Assembly (NCBI GenBank): GCA_011087645.1
Contig: JAALLF010000008.1
Span: 1 to 64,000, forward strand
Length of the DNA stretch: 64,000 nt
From: Alphaproteobacteria bacterium
Lineage (GTDB): Bacteria > Pseudomonadota > Alphaproteobacteria > UBA6615
Direction of reading: 5' to 3'
Shown: positions 8,495 to 15,984 of the stretch, in pieces
Layout of the letters: the number at the start of each line of letters is the position of its first letter
How positions within the stretch are numbered: the stretch's first letter is position 1
Program-made: the position numbers and the translations under genes
The notes under the pieces: generated by a model
What the model saw: only the letters and a program-made list of their open reading frames with translations
Database searches by the model: none
Told to the model about the DNA's origin: nothing

Positions 8495-10909
8495 ATGGCT
8501 GAACACCCCAAAGGCGCTCTTTTCCCGGTCTTGCCGCTGCGCGATATCGTCGTCTTCCCGCACATGATCGTGCCGCTTTTCGTGGGCCGCGATAAATCCG
8601 TGCGCGCGCTTGAAGATGTCATGAAAGACGATAAGCAAATTCTGCTGGTGACCCAGAAGACCGCGGCCCAGGACGATCCGGCGCCCACGGACTTATATCA
8701 TGTCGGCACCATTGGCACGATTTTGCAACTCCTGAAACTGCCCGACGGAACGGTTAAGGTCCTGGTCGAGGGCAGCGAACGGGCGCAGATCACCGAATTC
8801 ACCGACAATGAGGAATTCTTCCAGGCTTATGCCGATGTCATGGCCGAGCCGGACGCCGACGAAAAAGAACTGTCCGCGCTAAGCCGCTCGGTGGTTGCCC
8901 AGTTCGAGCAGTACATCAAGCTCAACCGAAAGGTGCCGCCGGAAGTGCTGGTGTCGATCAACCAGATCGATGAGCCGGGCAAGCTGGCCGATACCATCGC
9001 CTCGCACCTGGCGCTGAAAATTCCCGAGAAGCAGGAACTGCTCGAAGGCGAAACCATCCAGGCGCGGTTGGAGAAAATCCACGGCTTCATGGAAGGCGAG
9101 ATCGGCGTTCTTCAGGTTGAAAAGCGCATCCGCGGCCGCGTCAAACGGCAGATGGAAAAGACCCAGCGCGAGTACTATCTGAACGAACAGCTCAAGGCGA
9201 TCCAGAAGGAACTCGGCGAGACCGAAGACGGCCGCGACGAAATCCAGGAACTCGAAGAGCGCATTGCGAAGACCAAGTTCAATAAGGACGCTAAGGAAAA
9301 AGCGACCCAAGAACTCAAGAAGCTGCGCAATATGAGCCCGATGTCGGCGGAAGCCACGGTGGTGCGCAACTATCTCGACTGGATGTTGAACATTCCCTGG
9401 AAAAAACGCTCGCGGGTTCGTAAAGACATCACCGCCGCTGAAGTGATCCTGAACGAAGACCATTACGGTCTCGAAAAGGTCAAAGAGCGTATCCTCGAAT
9501 ACCTCGCGGTCCAGCAGCGTATGTCGAAGATCAAAGGACCGATCCTTTGCCTGGTTGGCCCTCCCGGGGTCGGCAAAACATCGCTGGGTAAATCCGTGGC
9601 ACGGGCGACCGGACGCAACTTTGTTCGCATGTCCTTGGGCGGTGTGCGCGACGAGGCCGAAATTCGCGGCCACCGGCGCACCTATATAGGCTCGATGCCC
9701 GGCAAGGTTATCCAGGGCATGAAGAAGGCCAAGTCGTCGAACCCGCTCTTCCTGCTCGACGAGATCGATAAACTCGGCGCCGACTGGCGTGGCGATCCGT
9801 CTTCGGCGCTGTTGGAAGTGCTCGACCCGGAGCAGAACCACACCTTCCAAGACCACTATTTGGAAGTGGACTACGACCTGTCCGACGTTATGTTCGTCTG
9901 CACAGCCAACAGCATGCGCATGCCCCAACCCTTGCTCGACCGCATGGAGATCATTCGCCTGCCGGGTTACACCGAGGACGAAAAGGTCGAAATCGCTAAA
10001 CGGTATCTGCTGAAAAAGCAGCTCGCCGAGAACGGTCTCAAAGAGGAAGAGTGGTCGATCTCCGACTCTGCCCTACGCGACGTCATTCGCTACTACACCC
10101 GCGAAGCCGGCGTTCGGAACCTCGAGCGCGAGATCGCCAATCTGGCGCGTAAGGCGGTCAAGGAAATCGCCGTTGAGGCCGATGTGGAGTCCGTCAAGGT
10201 CACGGTCCGCAACCTGGATAAATATGCTGGCGTGCAGAAGTTTCGTTTCGGCGAGACTGAAGAGGAAGATTTGGTCGGCATCGTCACTGGCCTGGCCTGG
10301 ACCGAAGTCGGCGGCGAGTTGCTGACGGTAGAGGCCATCTTGGTGCCCGGTAAAGGCAAGATGACCATCACCGGCAAGCTCGGCGACGTCATGCAGGAGT
10401 CCATCCAAGCGGCCAACGCCTATGTGCGTTCGCGCGCGGTCGAGTTCGGTATCGAGCCGCCGCTGTTCGAAAAACGCGACATCCATGTCCACGTGCCCGA
10501 GGGCGCGGTGCCCAAGGACGGCCCGTCGGCGGGCGTCGCCATGATCACCACCATGGTTTCCGTGTTAACCGGCATTCCGGTGCGCAAAGACGTCGCCATG
10601 ACCGGCGAGATATCCTTGCGCGGACGGGTTCTGCCGATCGGTGGCCTGAAAGAGAAAATGCTGGCCGCGCTGCGCGGCGGCGTGAAAACCGTGATCATTC
10701 CCCGGGACAATGAGAAGGACCTTGTCGACATTCCCGACAACGTCAAAAAGGGTCTCGAGATCATCATTGCGTCGACCGTGGACGAGGTTTTGCAACACGC
10801 GCTGACCAAGCCTTTGGTGCCGATCGAGTGGAACGAATCGGAAAACGACTCGCAGGCTGTTTCGGCGTCAGACGACGATTCCGACGCTTCTGGCGTGGTT
10901 CGACACTAA
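8495..10909 (+). CDS. lon: ATP-dependent protease Lon
   Basis: Cytoplasmic hexameric AAA+ protease that degrades misfolded and regulatory proteins. The N-terminal LON substrate domain begins LFPVLPLRDIVVFP. A long coiled helical region follows to about residue 300. Walker A GPPGVGKT is at 355-362. The C-terminal protease domain has the catalytic Ser678 (PKDGPSAGVAM) and Lys721 (GGLKEK). The length of 804 residues is typical. The ATG at 8495 is chosen because TAGGA lies 7 bases upstream and the N terminus then fits the family; the frame is open another 81 bases upstream. The gene ends at a strong intrinsic terminator. Confidence 0.97.
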   Translation: MAEHPKGALFPVLPLRDIVVFPHMIVPLFVGRDKSVRALEDVMKDDKQILLVTQKTAAQDDPAPTDLYHVGTIGTILQLLKLPDGTVKVLVEGSERAQITEFTDNEEFFQAYADVMAEPDADEKELSALSRSVVAQFEQYIKLNRKVPPEVLVSINQIDEPGKLADTIASHLALKIPEKQELLEGETIQARLEKIHGFMEGEIGVLQVEKRIRGRVKRQMEKTQREYYLNEQLKAIQKELGETEDGRDEIQELEERIAKTKFNKDAKEKATQELKKLRNMSPMSAEATVVRNYLDWMLNIPWKKRSRVRKDITAAEVILNEDHYGLEKVKERILEYLAVQQRMSKIKGPILCLVGPPGVGKTSLGKSVARATGRNFVRMSLGGVRDEAEIRGHRRTYIGSMPGKVIQGMKKAKSSNPLFLLDEIDKLGADWRGDPSSALLEVLDPEQNHTFQDHYLEVDYDLSDVMFVCTANSMRMPQPLLDRMEIIRLPGYTEDEKVEIAKRYLLKKQLAENGLKEEEWSISDSALRDVIRYYTREAGVRNLEREIANLARKAVKEIAVEADVESVKVTVRNLDKYAGVQKFRFGETEEEDLVGIVTGLAWTEVGGELLTVEAILVPGKGKMTITGKLGDVMQESIQAANAYVRSRAVEFGIEPPLFEKRDIHVHVPEGAVPKDGPSAGVAMITTMVSVLTGIPVRKDVAMTGEISLRGRVLPIGGLKEKMLAALRGGVKTVIIPRDNEKDLVDIPDNVKKGLEIIIASTVDEVLQHALTKPLVPIEWNESENDSQAVSASDDDSDASGVVRH

Positions 10910-10960
10910 CGAAAATTGAAAATCTTCGGTTTTTTTCCGATTCGACTCGGGAATACCGCT

Positions 10961-10987
10961 AAAAACCCCGGTTTTCCGGGGTTTTTT
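10961..10987 (+). terminator. Rho-independent terminator after lon
   Basis: AACCCCGG and CCGGGGTT pair around a TTTT loop and are flanked by A and T runs, a textbook intrinsic terminator 50 bases after the lon stop. The A run on the left could make it partly bidirectional. Confidence 0.93.
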
Positions 10988-10989
10988 AT

Positions 10990-11019
10990 TTGACCTGATT
11001 CAAAACCGCCCTTTAGAGT
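10990..11019 (+). promoter_or_regulatory. Candidate sigma-70 promoter of hup
   Basis: TTGACC (10990-10995) and TAGAGT (11014-11019) are separated by 18 bases, directly after the lon terminator and about 70 bases before the HU start. The match is reasonable for a housekeeping promoter but is by eye only. Confidence 0.5.
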
Positions 11020-11086
11020 TCTCCCTGTTTGGATTCGGGCTTCGCGCTCCAGACATTGAGCGAACCATCCCAAAGGGGGTCCTAAA

Positions 11087-11359
11087 GTGAACAAAAATGA
11101 TCTTGTCTCTGCCGTTTCAGATTCGGCTGGCATCTCGAAAGCCGATGCAACCAAGGCCGTAGATAGCGTGTTCGACAACATTACCAGCTCCTTACAGGGC
11201 GGTAACGAGGTTCGCCTCGTAGGTTTCGGCACCTTCTCCGTCTCGCATCGCAAGGCGACAACCGGCCGCAATCCGCGGACCGGCGAAACCATACAAATCA
11301 AGGCGTCCATGCAGCCTAAATTTAAGGCCGGCAAGGCGTTGAAAGAAGCCGTCAACTGA
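11087..11359 (+). CDS. hupB: DNA-binding protein HU
   Basis: Small basic nucleoid protein that binds and bends DNA as a dimer. The 90-residue length and sequence are typical: MNKNDLVSAV, the hydrophobic core turn VRLVGFGTFSV, and the DNA-binding arm with GRNPRTGETI ending in the KAGKALK helix. The GTG start at 11087 has a strong purine-rich site (AAGGGGG) about 8 bases upstream. It is monocistronic, with its own candidate promoter and a strong terminator downstream, next to lon as in many proteobacteria. HU and IHF share the fold; the sequence favours HU. Confidence 0.96.
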   Translation: MNKNDLVSAVSDSAGISKADATKAVDSVFDNITSSLQGGNEVRLVGFGTFSVSHRKATTGRNPRTGETIQIKASMQPKFKAGKALKEAVN

Positions 11360-11383
11360 CGACCAATTTCGGCAGTTCAAATC

Positions 11384-11421
11384 AGGCCGGTTGCGTTAAA
11401 TCGCAGCCGGCCTGTTTTGTT
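11384..11421 (+). terminator. Rho-independent terminator after hup
   Basis: AGGCCGGTTGCG (11384-11395) pairs with CGCAGCCGGCCT (11402-11413) as a 12-bp stem with one G-U pair and a TTAAAT loop, followed by GTTTTGTT. Confidence 0.9.
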
Positions 11422-11459
11422 GTCCAGCCAATTTAAACCGATCCCCACTAAAGGTCGGG

Positions 11460-11488
11460 TTGCGCCGATGGCGACGCGCAGATAGAAA
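11460..11488 (+). promoter_or_regulatory. Candidate promoter of tRNA-Val
   Basis: TTGCGC (11460-11465) and TAGAAA (11483-11488) with 17-base spacing would start transcription a few bases before the tRNA at 11498. The match to consensus is only moderate. Confidence 0.4.
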
Positions 11489-11497
11489 TCCGCCACA

Positions 11498-11573
11498 GGG
11501 CGATTAGCTCAGCTGGAAGAGCACCTCGTTTACACCGAGGGGGTCGGCGGTTCGAGCCCGTCATCGCCCACCA
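11498..11573 (+). tRNA. tRNA-Val (anticodon UAC)
   Basis: A 76-base cloverleaf with encoded CCA. The acceptor arms GGGCGAT/ATCGCCC pair. The anticodon stem CCTCG/CGAGG encloses TTTACAC, giving anticodon TAC. The T arm is GGCGGTTCGAGCCCGTC. Its 3' half, from the anticodon onward, is repeated exactly at 12754-12796, so this gene looks like an integration target that was restored. Confidence 0.97.
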
Positions 11574-11574
11574 T
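11532..11574 (+). repeat. Direct repeat copy 1: 3' half of tRNA-Val (attachment-site-like)
   Basis: This 43-base stretch, from the second anticodon base to one base beyond CCA, is identical to 12754-12796. The identity stops abruptly on both sides. Such repeats at tRNA 3' ends are the usual footprint of site-specific integration. Confidence 0.9.
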
Positions 11575-11590
11575 ATTTTCAAGGACTTAG

Positions 11591-11627
11591 CCGCCATTGT
11601 TAATTGAAACGGTGGCGGTTTTTCTTT
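11591..11627 (+). terminator. Rho-independent terminator after tRNA-Val
   Basis: CCGCCATTG (11591-11599) pairs with CGGTGGCGG (11610-11618), allowing two G-U pairs, with a 10-base loop, followed by TTTTTCTTT. It is just inside the island, so the element or its attachment site brought or kept a terminator for the tRNA. Confidence 0.88.
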
Positions 11628-11673
11628 CCAGGGGATGCTGAAGGGATAGTTTTACTATTTTTGGCCATATCAG

Positions 11674-11871
11674 CTAATGCACCGCCCCATCTGGCTCCGT
11701 CGCCTGCAAAACCTCAATCGCCTTAAGTATCTTCCGCCACACGGCCGCACCATCAGTGTCGCCAGCGTCGAGTAGGGCGTCGGACTGCATTGCCGCCTGC
11801 AGCGCCGCCTGGTCGCCGTGAAGATCGATATAAAGCTTGGCCGATCAGTAAATATCTCTTTCGCTGGTCAT
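11674..11871 (-). pseudogene. Small DUF6961-like gene with in-frame TGA at codon 9
   Basis: Read from the ATG at 11871, the frame gives MTSERDIY, then TGA (11845-11847), then SAKLYIDLHG and on for 56 residues to TAG at 11674. The product after the stop is well formed: a short helix, DAGDTDGAAVWRKI and a final helix AIEVLQATEP. It resembles a family of about 60-residue alphaproteobacterial proteins (I recall it as DUF6961, not certain) in which an aromatic or polar residue, often Trp, would fit at codon 9. A TGG to TGA change is the simplest explanation, making this a recent pseudogene; no selenocysteine signal was looked for by computation. It is the island gene nearest the tRNA. Confidence 0.6.
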
Positions 11872-11885
11872 TTTGATTGCTGTTT

Positions 11886-12284
11886 TTAGGGACACGCCTG
11901 ACCCAAGGTTCGCGCAAAATGACACGGCAAAACACCAACCGGTTCGCCCTGAGTATCAAATCCCACCATAAACGAATGACCTTCCTCGCACGTGGCGCTT
12001 ACATAGTACGACTTGTCTTCGTCGGGGAATTTGCCCCAATAATTATAACTCACCACTCTGTCGCAAACGTCCGGGGATTCATCCATTATTGCAGTAAGGA
12101 CTTGAAGCAATTCGTTTTCAGTTAGTAGCGAAAACGATTCCGGGACATTGCTAACATCCGGAACCCAATAGCTCCGTTCTTTTGTCCTGCACTCGTGGAA
12201 AGCAAAGAACCACACAGCCACAGCGGTGACTATCGCTCCGAAGAAACACACTAAATATCGTTGTTTGATTCCTACCCGAGACAA
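11886..12284 (-). CDS. Membrane-anchored hypothetical protein with cysteines
   Basis: Unrecognised 132-residue protein. Residues about 9-28 form one hydrophobic segment (YLVCFFGAIVTAVAVWFFAF) preceded by Lys and Arg, so it is probably anchored in the inner membrane or exported with an uncleaved signal. The rest is a soluble, probably periplasmic domain with Cys residues (HECRTKE, DVCDRVV, ATCEEGH, LPCHFAR, QACP) that could form disulfides. The TTG start at 12284 is supported by AGGAGG about 10 bases upstream. Base composition is more AT-rich than the neighbours. It lies inside the tRNA-Val island, so acquisition by transfer is likely. No function can be assigned. Confidence 0.65.
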   Translation of the reverse strand: MSRVGIKQRYLVCFFGAIVTAVAVWFFAFHECRTKERSYWVPDVSNVPESFSLLTENELLQVLTAIMDESPDVCDRVVSYNYWGKFPDEDKSYYVSATCEEGHSFMVGFDTQGEPVGVLPCHFARTLGQACP

Positions 12285-12320
12285 ACCTAGATGGCCTCCT
12301 ATTTTTCTCGCTGATCCACA

Positions 12321-12548
12321 CTAATAGCGATGATGCGCCACAACGCCATAGCTTGGCCAGTTCGGACGGATCGCTATATCTCTAGCTCCACAAGCTGAAC
12401 ACAACATATGCGATTCAGTAACCGGTACGAGGTGCCGCTCGCCCAGCCGTCGGGTGAGGGCGCTGATTGGTACCACGGCGTTGTGGCTGCATTTGTTGCA
12501 CCAGCAGTACAGGCCGTGAGGGCAGTCGGATAAGCGGGCAGGTTCCAT
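12321..12548 (-). CDS. Small zinc-ribbon-like protein
   Basis: A 75-residue product with a Cys pattern typical of a zinc ribbon: CWCNKC near residues 16-21 and CSACGA about 35 residues later, with a predicted helix (ALTRRLGERH) between. It ends with RPNWPSYG. Similar short proteins of unknown role are, to my memory, found in alphaproteobacteria, but I cannot name a family. The ATG at 12548 is the sensible start for the domain, although no clear ribosome binding site precedes it and the frame is open to 12707. The upstream overlapping frame may be the remains of its original 5' partner. It is part of the tRNA-Val island. Confidence 0.5.
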   Translation of the reverse strand: MEPARLSDCPHGLYCWCNKCSHNAVVPISALTRRLGERHLVPVTESHMLCSACGARDIAIRPNWPSYGVVAHHRY

Positions 12549-12753
12549 GGTCGAAGTCTGCCAGGGCCAAACGGTGGTAGAGTGTCGGGTATAACTTCCT
12601 GCTCGTCGCGGTCGTTGGTGTAGAATATCATGCTTACGAGCGGCACTTCGGCAGAGAGCACTACCGAATCTGTTGCCCCCCACCTCCGGGCAAACCACTC
12701 GGCGCATTCAAGACTAAGCGTCCACGATGCACCTCGCGCCACCTTCCTCGCCG
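12549..12753 (-). other. Gene-like remnant between the zinc-ribbon gene and the distal repeat
   Basis: No complete gene. On the minus strand, one frame reads through residues such as SLECAEWFARRW, VPLVSMIFYTNDRDEQ and VIPDTLPPFGPGR with natural-looking composition, then loses sense where the zinc-ribbon frame begins. It has no start codon with a ribosome binding site and runs straight into the tRNA repeat, so it is probably the 3' part of a gene cut at the attachment site, possibly once fused or overlapping with the zinc-ribbon gene through a frameshift. Confidence 0.35.
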
Positions 12754-12796
12754 ACACCGAGGGGGTCGGCGGTTCGAGCCCGTCATCGCCCACCAT
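12754..12796 (+). repeat. Direct repeat copy 2: displaced tRNA-Val 3' half
   Basis: Exact 43-base copy of 11532-11574, starting within the anticodon and including the T arm, acceptor arm and CCA. There is no 5' half next to it, so this is not a functional tRNA. It marks the far boundary of the island. Confidence 0.9.
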
Positions 12797-13014
12797 TTCT
12801 CCGAAAATTTACCCCTCATAGACGAACGCTGTGGCGTACCAGGCGATTGCCCGCGGCACATGATTCCCGCTTGCTCGAATCAATGCCGGTTTCCATTGTT
12901 GGTAGAGAAAATCTTCTTCGGTACTACCGTATGTTTGCCTGCGGGAGGATATGCCGGGTGATAAGTTCAATTGCAACCGCCGATAACGACAGCCTGCACG
13001 TTTTGCCGCTGGCT

Positions 13015-13965
13015 ATGATTCCATTGCAGGTAAAAGCCTTGCAGAAAACGCGGTTAATCAAGAACACCAGAATGCAAGGGGTGATCGAACTCTACAGCGA
13101 GGGGGAGATCGGCAGCGGTCAGGTGAACCCCGACGAGCTGGAAAAAGTCTTCGACTTTTCCGGAGACCGCGCCAGGGACCTCGTCGTCGTCAAAAAGCTC
13201 GCGACGCTGTTTAGCTACGACGTCTACAGTCTGCGGGTCAGCCTGAGAAAATTGAACATTGAGGTCGACAACATCGAGAGCCTTCGGCTCTCCAACGAAA
13301 TGACCCAAGATCTAGCGGATCATATGTATGTCTTTACCCACCCTCTCATTTTGAAAATTTACGGCGACGCCAATGTAGAGACCGGATCCTTTCGTGACGT
13401 CCTCAAGCTGTTTACCGATCCCAATGCCGACGATGCTCGAAAGAATTTGAGAAACCTGGCGAACTCGCTGGAAATCAAATTGATGGATATTCCGAAATTT
13501 CTGGAAGCCTATGCGGACGTTTTTTTATCCTTGTCGTTCTATCAAAAATGCCATGACGATACGGCGGAAGATCTCGCCACATTTATTGAAGATCTACAGC
13601 AGCTTGCGAACAGCCCACAGCTGGTTAATCAAGGGGCGGCGGCAAATGATATTGCGCAAATCGCCAGCGAAATTGACAAACTGCATCGGGGGGTGGCCAA
13701 CACTATCGAATTGTTCCGGTTGCGCACCGAAGATATGTGGGAGAACATTTCGGCTGAGCGATACCGTGGGATGACTCAGCTCATAACCGATCATCAGGAA
13801 AAGATCGGCGCCATATTGTGTGCGATCACGGTGAAATTGAACGCCTGGCAGGATAAGACTTCCGTCGCCTCAACCGACAGCATCAGTGACAGAATTGGTT
13901 TCGTGACTCGCGAAATCGGCTTTGGCTTGGATCGTCTGACCGGCCTTGAGTTCCAAGATATTTAA
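13015..13965 (+). CDS. Hypothetical helical protein
   Basis: Unrecognised; 316 residues from the ATG at 13015. It is almost wholly helical by composition, with no signal peptide or membrane segment. An N-terminal part (MQGVIELYSEGEIGSG, FDFSGDRARDLVVVKKLATL) resembles a small domain sensing or binding something. A long central helical region follows, and a final segment (ITDHQEKIGAILCAITVKLN) could form a coiled coil. The start is uncertain: the frame is open back through the tRNA repeat to 12727, ATGs also occur at 12883, 12931 and 13072, and none has a good ribosome binding site. It sits between the island boundary and tRNA-Asp and is somewhat more AT-rich than the nuo genes. Confidence 0.65.
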   Translation: MIPLQVKALQKTRLIKNTRMQGVIELYSEGEIGSGQVNPDELEKVFDFSGDRARDLVVVKKLATLFSYDVYSLRVSLRKLNIEVDNIESLRLSNEMTQDLADHMYVFTHPLILKIYGDANVETGSFRDVLKLFTDPNADDARKNLRNLANSLEIKLMDIPKFLEAYADVFLSLSFYQKCHDDTAEDLATFIEDLQQLANSPQLVNQGAAANDIAQIASEIDKLHRGVANTIELFRLRTEDMWENISAERYRGMTQLITDHQEKIGAILCAITVKLNAWQDKTSVASTDSISDRIGFVTREIGFGLDRLTGLEFQDI

Positions 13966-13994
13966 GTCATCTTCAATAGATCAGTGTCATAACC

Positions 13995-14023
13995 TTGACA
14001 CCCGCTAGTACCGGCAGTACTTA
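13995..14023 (+). promoter_or_regulatory. Candidate promoter of tRNA-Asp
   Basis: A perfect TTGACA (13995-14000) lies 17 bases before TACTTA (14018-14023), which is a weak -10. It is placed correctly for transcription of the tRNA beginning at 14038. The -35 also forms part of a small hairpin, GTGTCA/TGACAC (13984-14001). Confidence 0.4.
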
Positions 14024-14037
14024 GCGCGAACTTCTGT

Positions 14038-14114
<77 letters not shown>

Positions 14115-14409
14115 CGCCTCATAGCCGCAAATCCGTATCCCATAACGGACCAACATTGGCTCGAGGCTTTCCCTCTCCGCGTCGCCTCAAGGCGAAGTGA
14201 TGAGCAGATTTACCGCTTCGACCTACATTAGTTTTAGCCTGCCTTCGGTCTCGGTTTTGCGGGACTCGGAGCGCCGTTGTTTGTAGGTATCCAGGCTAGC
14301 TTGCATGGCACACAAACGTCGTGTATGGCTGCGCCGCAGGCGCTGGTAGGCTCGATTTTCAAGGGCTGCGGGCACGTGCAACGCAAACCGACATTGGCGG
14401 GCGCCAGAC
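14115..14409. other. Intergenic region before the nuo operon
   Basis: About 295 bases with no convincing gene on either strand. It must hold the promoter and leader of the nuo operon, but I cannot pick out a clear -35/-10 pair, nor a strong terminator for tRNA-Asp. Confidence 0.5.
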
Positions 14410-14775
14410 ATGAATCAATTGCTGCTCGAATATCTGCCGATCCTAATTTTCCTCGGTTTGGCCATCGGGCTTTCCGCGGTGATGGTCACGGCATCGTTCA
14501 TTGTGGGGCCGAACAATCCCGACGTCGAAAAGAACTCGTCGTACGAATGCGGGTTTGAACCTTTCGATGACGCGCGTATGAAATTCGACGTGCGCTTCTA
14601 TCTCGTGGCCATCCTGTTCATCATCTTTGATCTTGAAGTTGCCTTCCTTTTCCCCTGGGCGATATCGCTCGGCGATATCGGCGTCTTCGGATTTTGGTCG
14701 ATGGTGGTGTTCCTCGGCATCCTGACAGTTGGCTTTGTCTATGAGTGGCGTAAAGGAGCCCTCGAATGGGAGTAG
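14410..14775 (+). CDS. nuoA: NADH-quinone oxidoreductase subunit A
   Basis: Small membrane subunit of respiratory complex I at the junction of the membrane and peripheral arms. It is 121 residues with three hydrophobic segments (about 8-30, 62-84, 92-112). The conserved loop between the first two shows [15 protein letters not shown], with the Cys that marks the quinone-site loop, and the family motif [11 protein letters not shown] follows. It is the first gene of a 14-gene nuo operon; its end overlaps nuoB by 10 bases. No strong ribosome binding site is seen before the ATG. Confidence 0.97.
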   Translation: MNQLLLEYLPILIFLGLAIGLSAVMVTASFIVGPNNPDVEKNSSYECGFEPFDDARMKFDVRFYLVAILFIIFDLEVAFLFPWAISLGDIGVFGFWSMVVFLGILTVGFVYEWRKGALEWE

Positions 14776-15320
14776 TGCCTGACCCGCAGACGAACGCGCT
14801 GCCGGTATTCGAAACCGGCCCCGACCAAGACGCGGCGTTGAAAGCGGTGACCGACGAATTGACCGATAAGGGTTTCGTCGTTGCGCAGATGGACAAGATG
14901 GTCAACTGGGCGCGCAGCGGTTCCATGTGGCCGATGACCTTCGGTCTGGCCTGCTGTGCGGTCGAGATGATGCATACCGCAGCATCGCGCTATGACCTCG
15001 ACCGCTTCGGCGTCGTCTTTCGGCCCAGCCCGCGTCAATCCGATGTCATGATCGTTGCCGGCACTTTGACCAACAAAATGGCGCCGGCCTTGCGCAAGGT
15101 CTACGACCAGATGGCCGAGCCGCGCTGGGTTATTTCCATGGGCTCGTGCGCCAATGGCGGCGGCTACTATCACTACTCCTATTCGGTTGTGCGCGGCTGC
15201 GACCGCATCGTGCCGGTCGACATTTATGTGCCGGGCTGTCCGCCGACGGCGGAAGCGTTGCTCTACGGCATTCTGCAATTGCAGAAAAAAATACGCCGCA
15301 CCAGCACGATCGCACGCTAG
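14766..15320 (+). CDS. nuoB: NADH-quinone oxidoreductase subunit B
   Basis: Peripheral-arm subunit that holds cluster N2, the last iron-sulfur centre before quinone. The four ligands can be seen at Cys63 and Cys64 (GLACCAVEM), Cys128 (GSCANGG) and Cys158 (VPGCPPT). The 184-residue length is typical for alphaproteobacteria. It overlaps nuoA by 10 bases and is followed by nuoC after 31 bases, so expression is coupled. Confidence 0.98.
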   Translation: MGVVPDPQTNALPVFETGPDQDAALKAVTDELTDKGFVVAQMDKMVNWARSGSMWPMTFGLACCAVEMMHTAASRYDLDRFGVVFRPSPRQSDVMIVAGTLTNKMAPALRKVYDQMAEPRWVISMGSCANGGGYYHYSYSVVRGCDRIVPVDIYVPGCPPTAEALLYGILQLQKKIRRTSTIAR

Positions 15321-15351
15321 CGGACCTGACCGGAACTAAGCGGACGATACG

Positions 15352-15984
15352 ATGGATCAGGCCCTCCAGGACCTCGGCGATTATATTGCGGCAGCAATTC
15401 CCAACGATGTAATTCGCACCGAAGGCGTCTGCGGCGAACTGATCGTGGTGGCCCGTCCGGCCGCCATCACCGATGTGCTCACCTTCCTACGCAACGACAG
15501 CAACTGCCAGTTCAAGACCCTGGTCGACGTTTGCGGCACCGACTATCCGCAACGCGAGCCGCGCTTCGATGTGGTCTATAACCTGCTGTCGCTGACGCAG
15601 AATCAGCGCATTCGCGTCAAGGTCATGGTCGATGAGGATATCGCGGTGCCGACCGCCACCTCGGTTCATAGCTCGGCCGGCTGGTTCGAACGCGAAACCT
15701 GGGATCTCTACGGCATTATGTTCTCCGGCCATCCCGACTTGCGACGCATTCTCACCGACTATGGGTTCGAAGGCCATCCGCTGCGCAAAGACTTCCCGCT
15801 AACCGGCCGTGTCGAGGTTCGCTATGATGAAGGCGAAAAGCGCGTCGTCTATGACCCGGTCCAACTGACCCAGGATTTTCGCACGTTCGACTTCCTCAGC
15901 CCCTGGGAAGGCATGGATAAGGTGCTGCCCGGCGACGAGAAAGCCGAAGATGGCGATGACGCCACCGATGAGACCGCGTCATGA
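15352..15984 (+). CDS. nuoC: NADH-quinone oxidoreductase subunit C
   Basis: Complex I 30-kDa subunit in the hydrophilic connecting arm. It shows the signature [20 protein letters not shown] followed by [19 protein letters not shown]. It is 210 residues with an acidic tail ([10 protein letters not shown]). It is separate from nuoD, unlike the fused NuoCD of enterobacteria, and overlaps nuoD by 4 bases. Confidence 0.98.
   Translation: MDQALQDLGDYIAAAIPNDVIRTEGVCGELIVVARPAAITDVLTFLRNDSNCQFKTLVDVCGTDYPQREPRFDVVYNLLSLTQNQRIRVKVMVDEDIAVPTATSVHSSAGWFERETWDLYGIMFSGHPDLRRILTDYGFEGHPLRKDFPLTGRVEVRYDEGEKRVVYDPVQLTQDFRTFDFLSPWEGMDKVLPGDEKAEDGDDATDETAS

Larger units (their letters stand above)
11574..12796. 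mobile_element. Mini genomic island or integration remnant at tRNA-Val
   Basis: A segment of about 1.2 kb bounded by the intact tRNA-Val and an exact 43-bp copy of its 3' half. It is visibly more AT-rich than its surroundings in the 11.88-12.32 kb part. All its candidate genes are on the minus strand: a small gene with an internal stop, an anchored cysteine-containing protein and a zinc-ribbon-like protein. No integrase, excisionase, transposase or replication gene is seen, so it is either a remnant left by internal deletion or a small passenger mobilised by an integrase encoded elsewhere. The integration history is inferred from the repeat geometry. Confidence 0.7.

Noticed and set aside
10961..10987. 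The lon terminator as a repetitive extragenic palindrome
   Set aside because: A single copy with flanking A and T runs is better explained as an intrinsic terminator.
11753..11959. A 68-residue Arg-rich minus-strand frame
   Set aside because: It overlaps, in another frame, the better-formed small gene with the internal TGA, and its composition is that of a shadow frame.
12374..12796. A 140-codon minus-strand frame starting inside the tRNA repeat
   Set aside because: The first 14 residues are the reverse translation of a tRNA and the last 55 are the out-of-frame copy of the zinc-ribbon gene; only the middle looks protein-like, so I list it as a remnant.
12754..12796. A second tRNA-Val gene
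   Set aside because: Only the 3' half is present; no D arm or 5' acceptor strand lies upstream.
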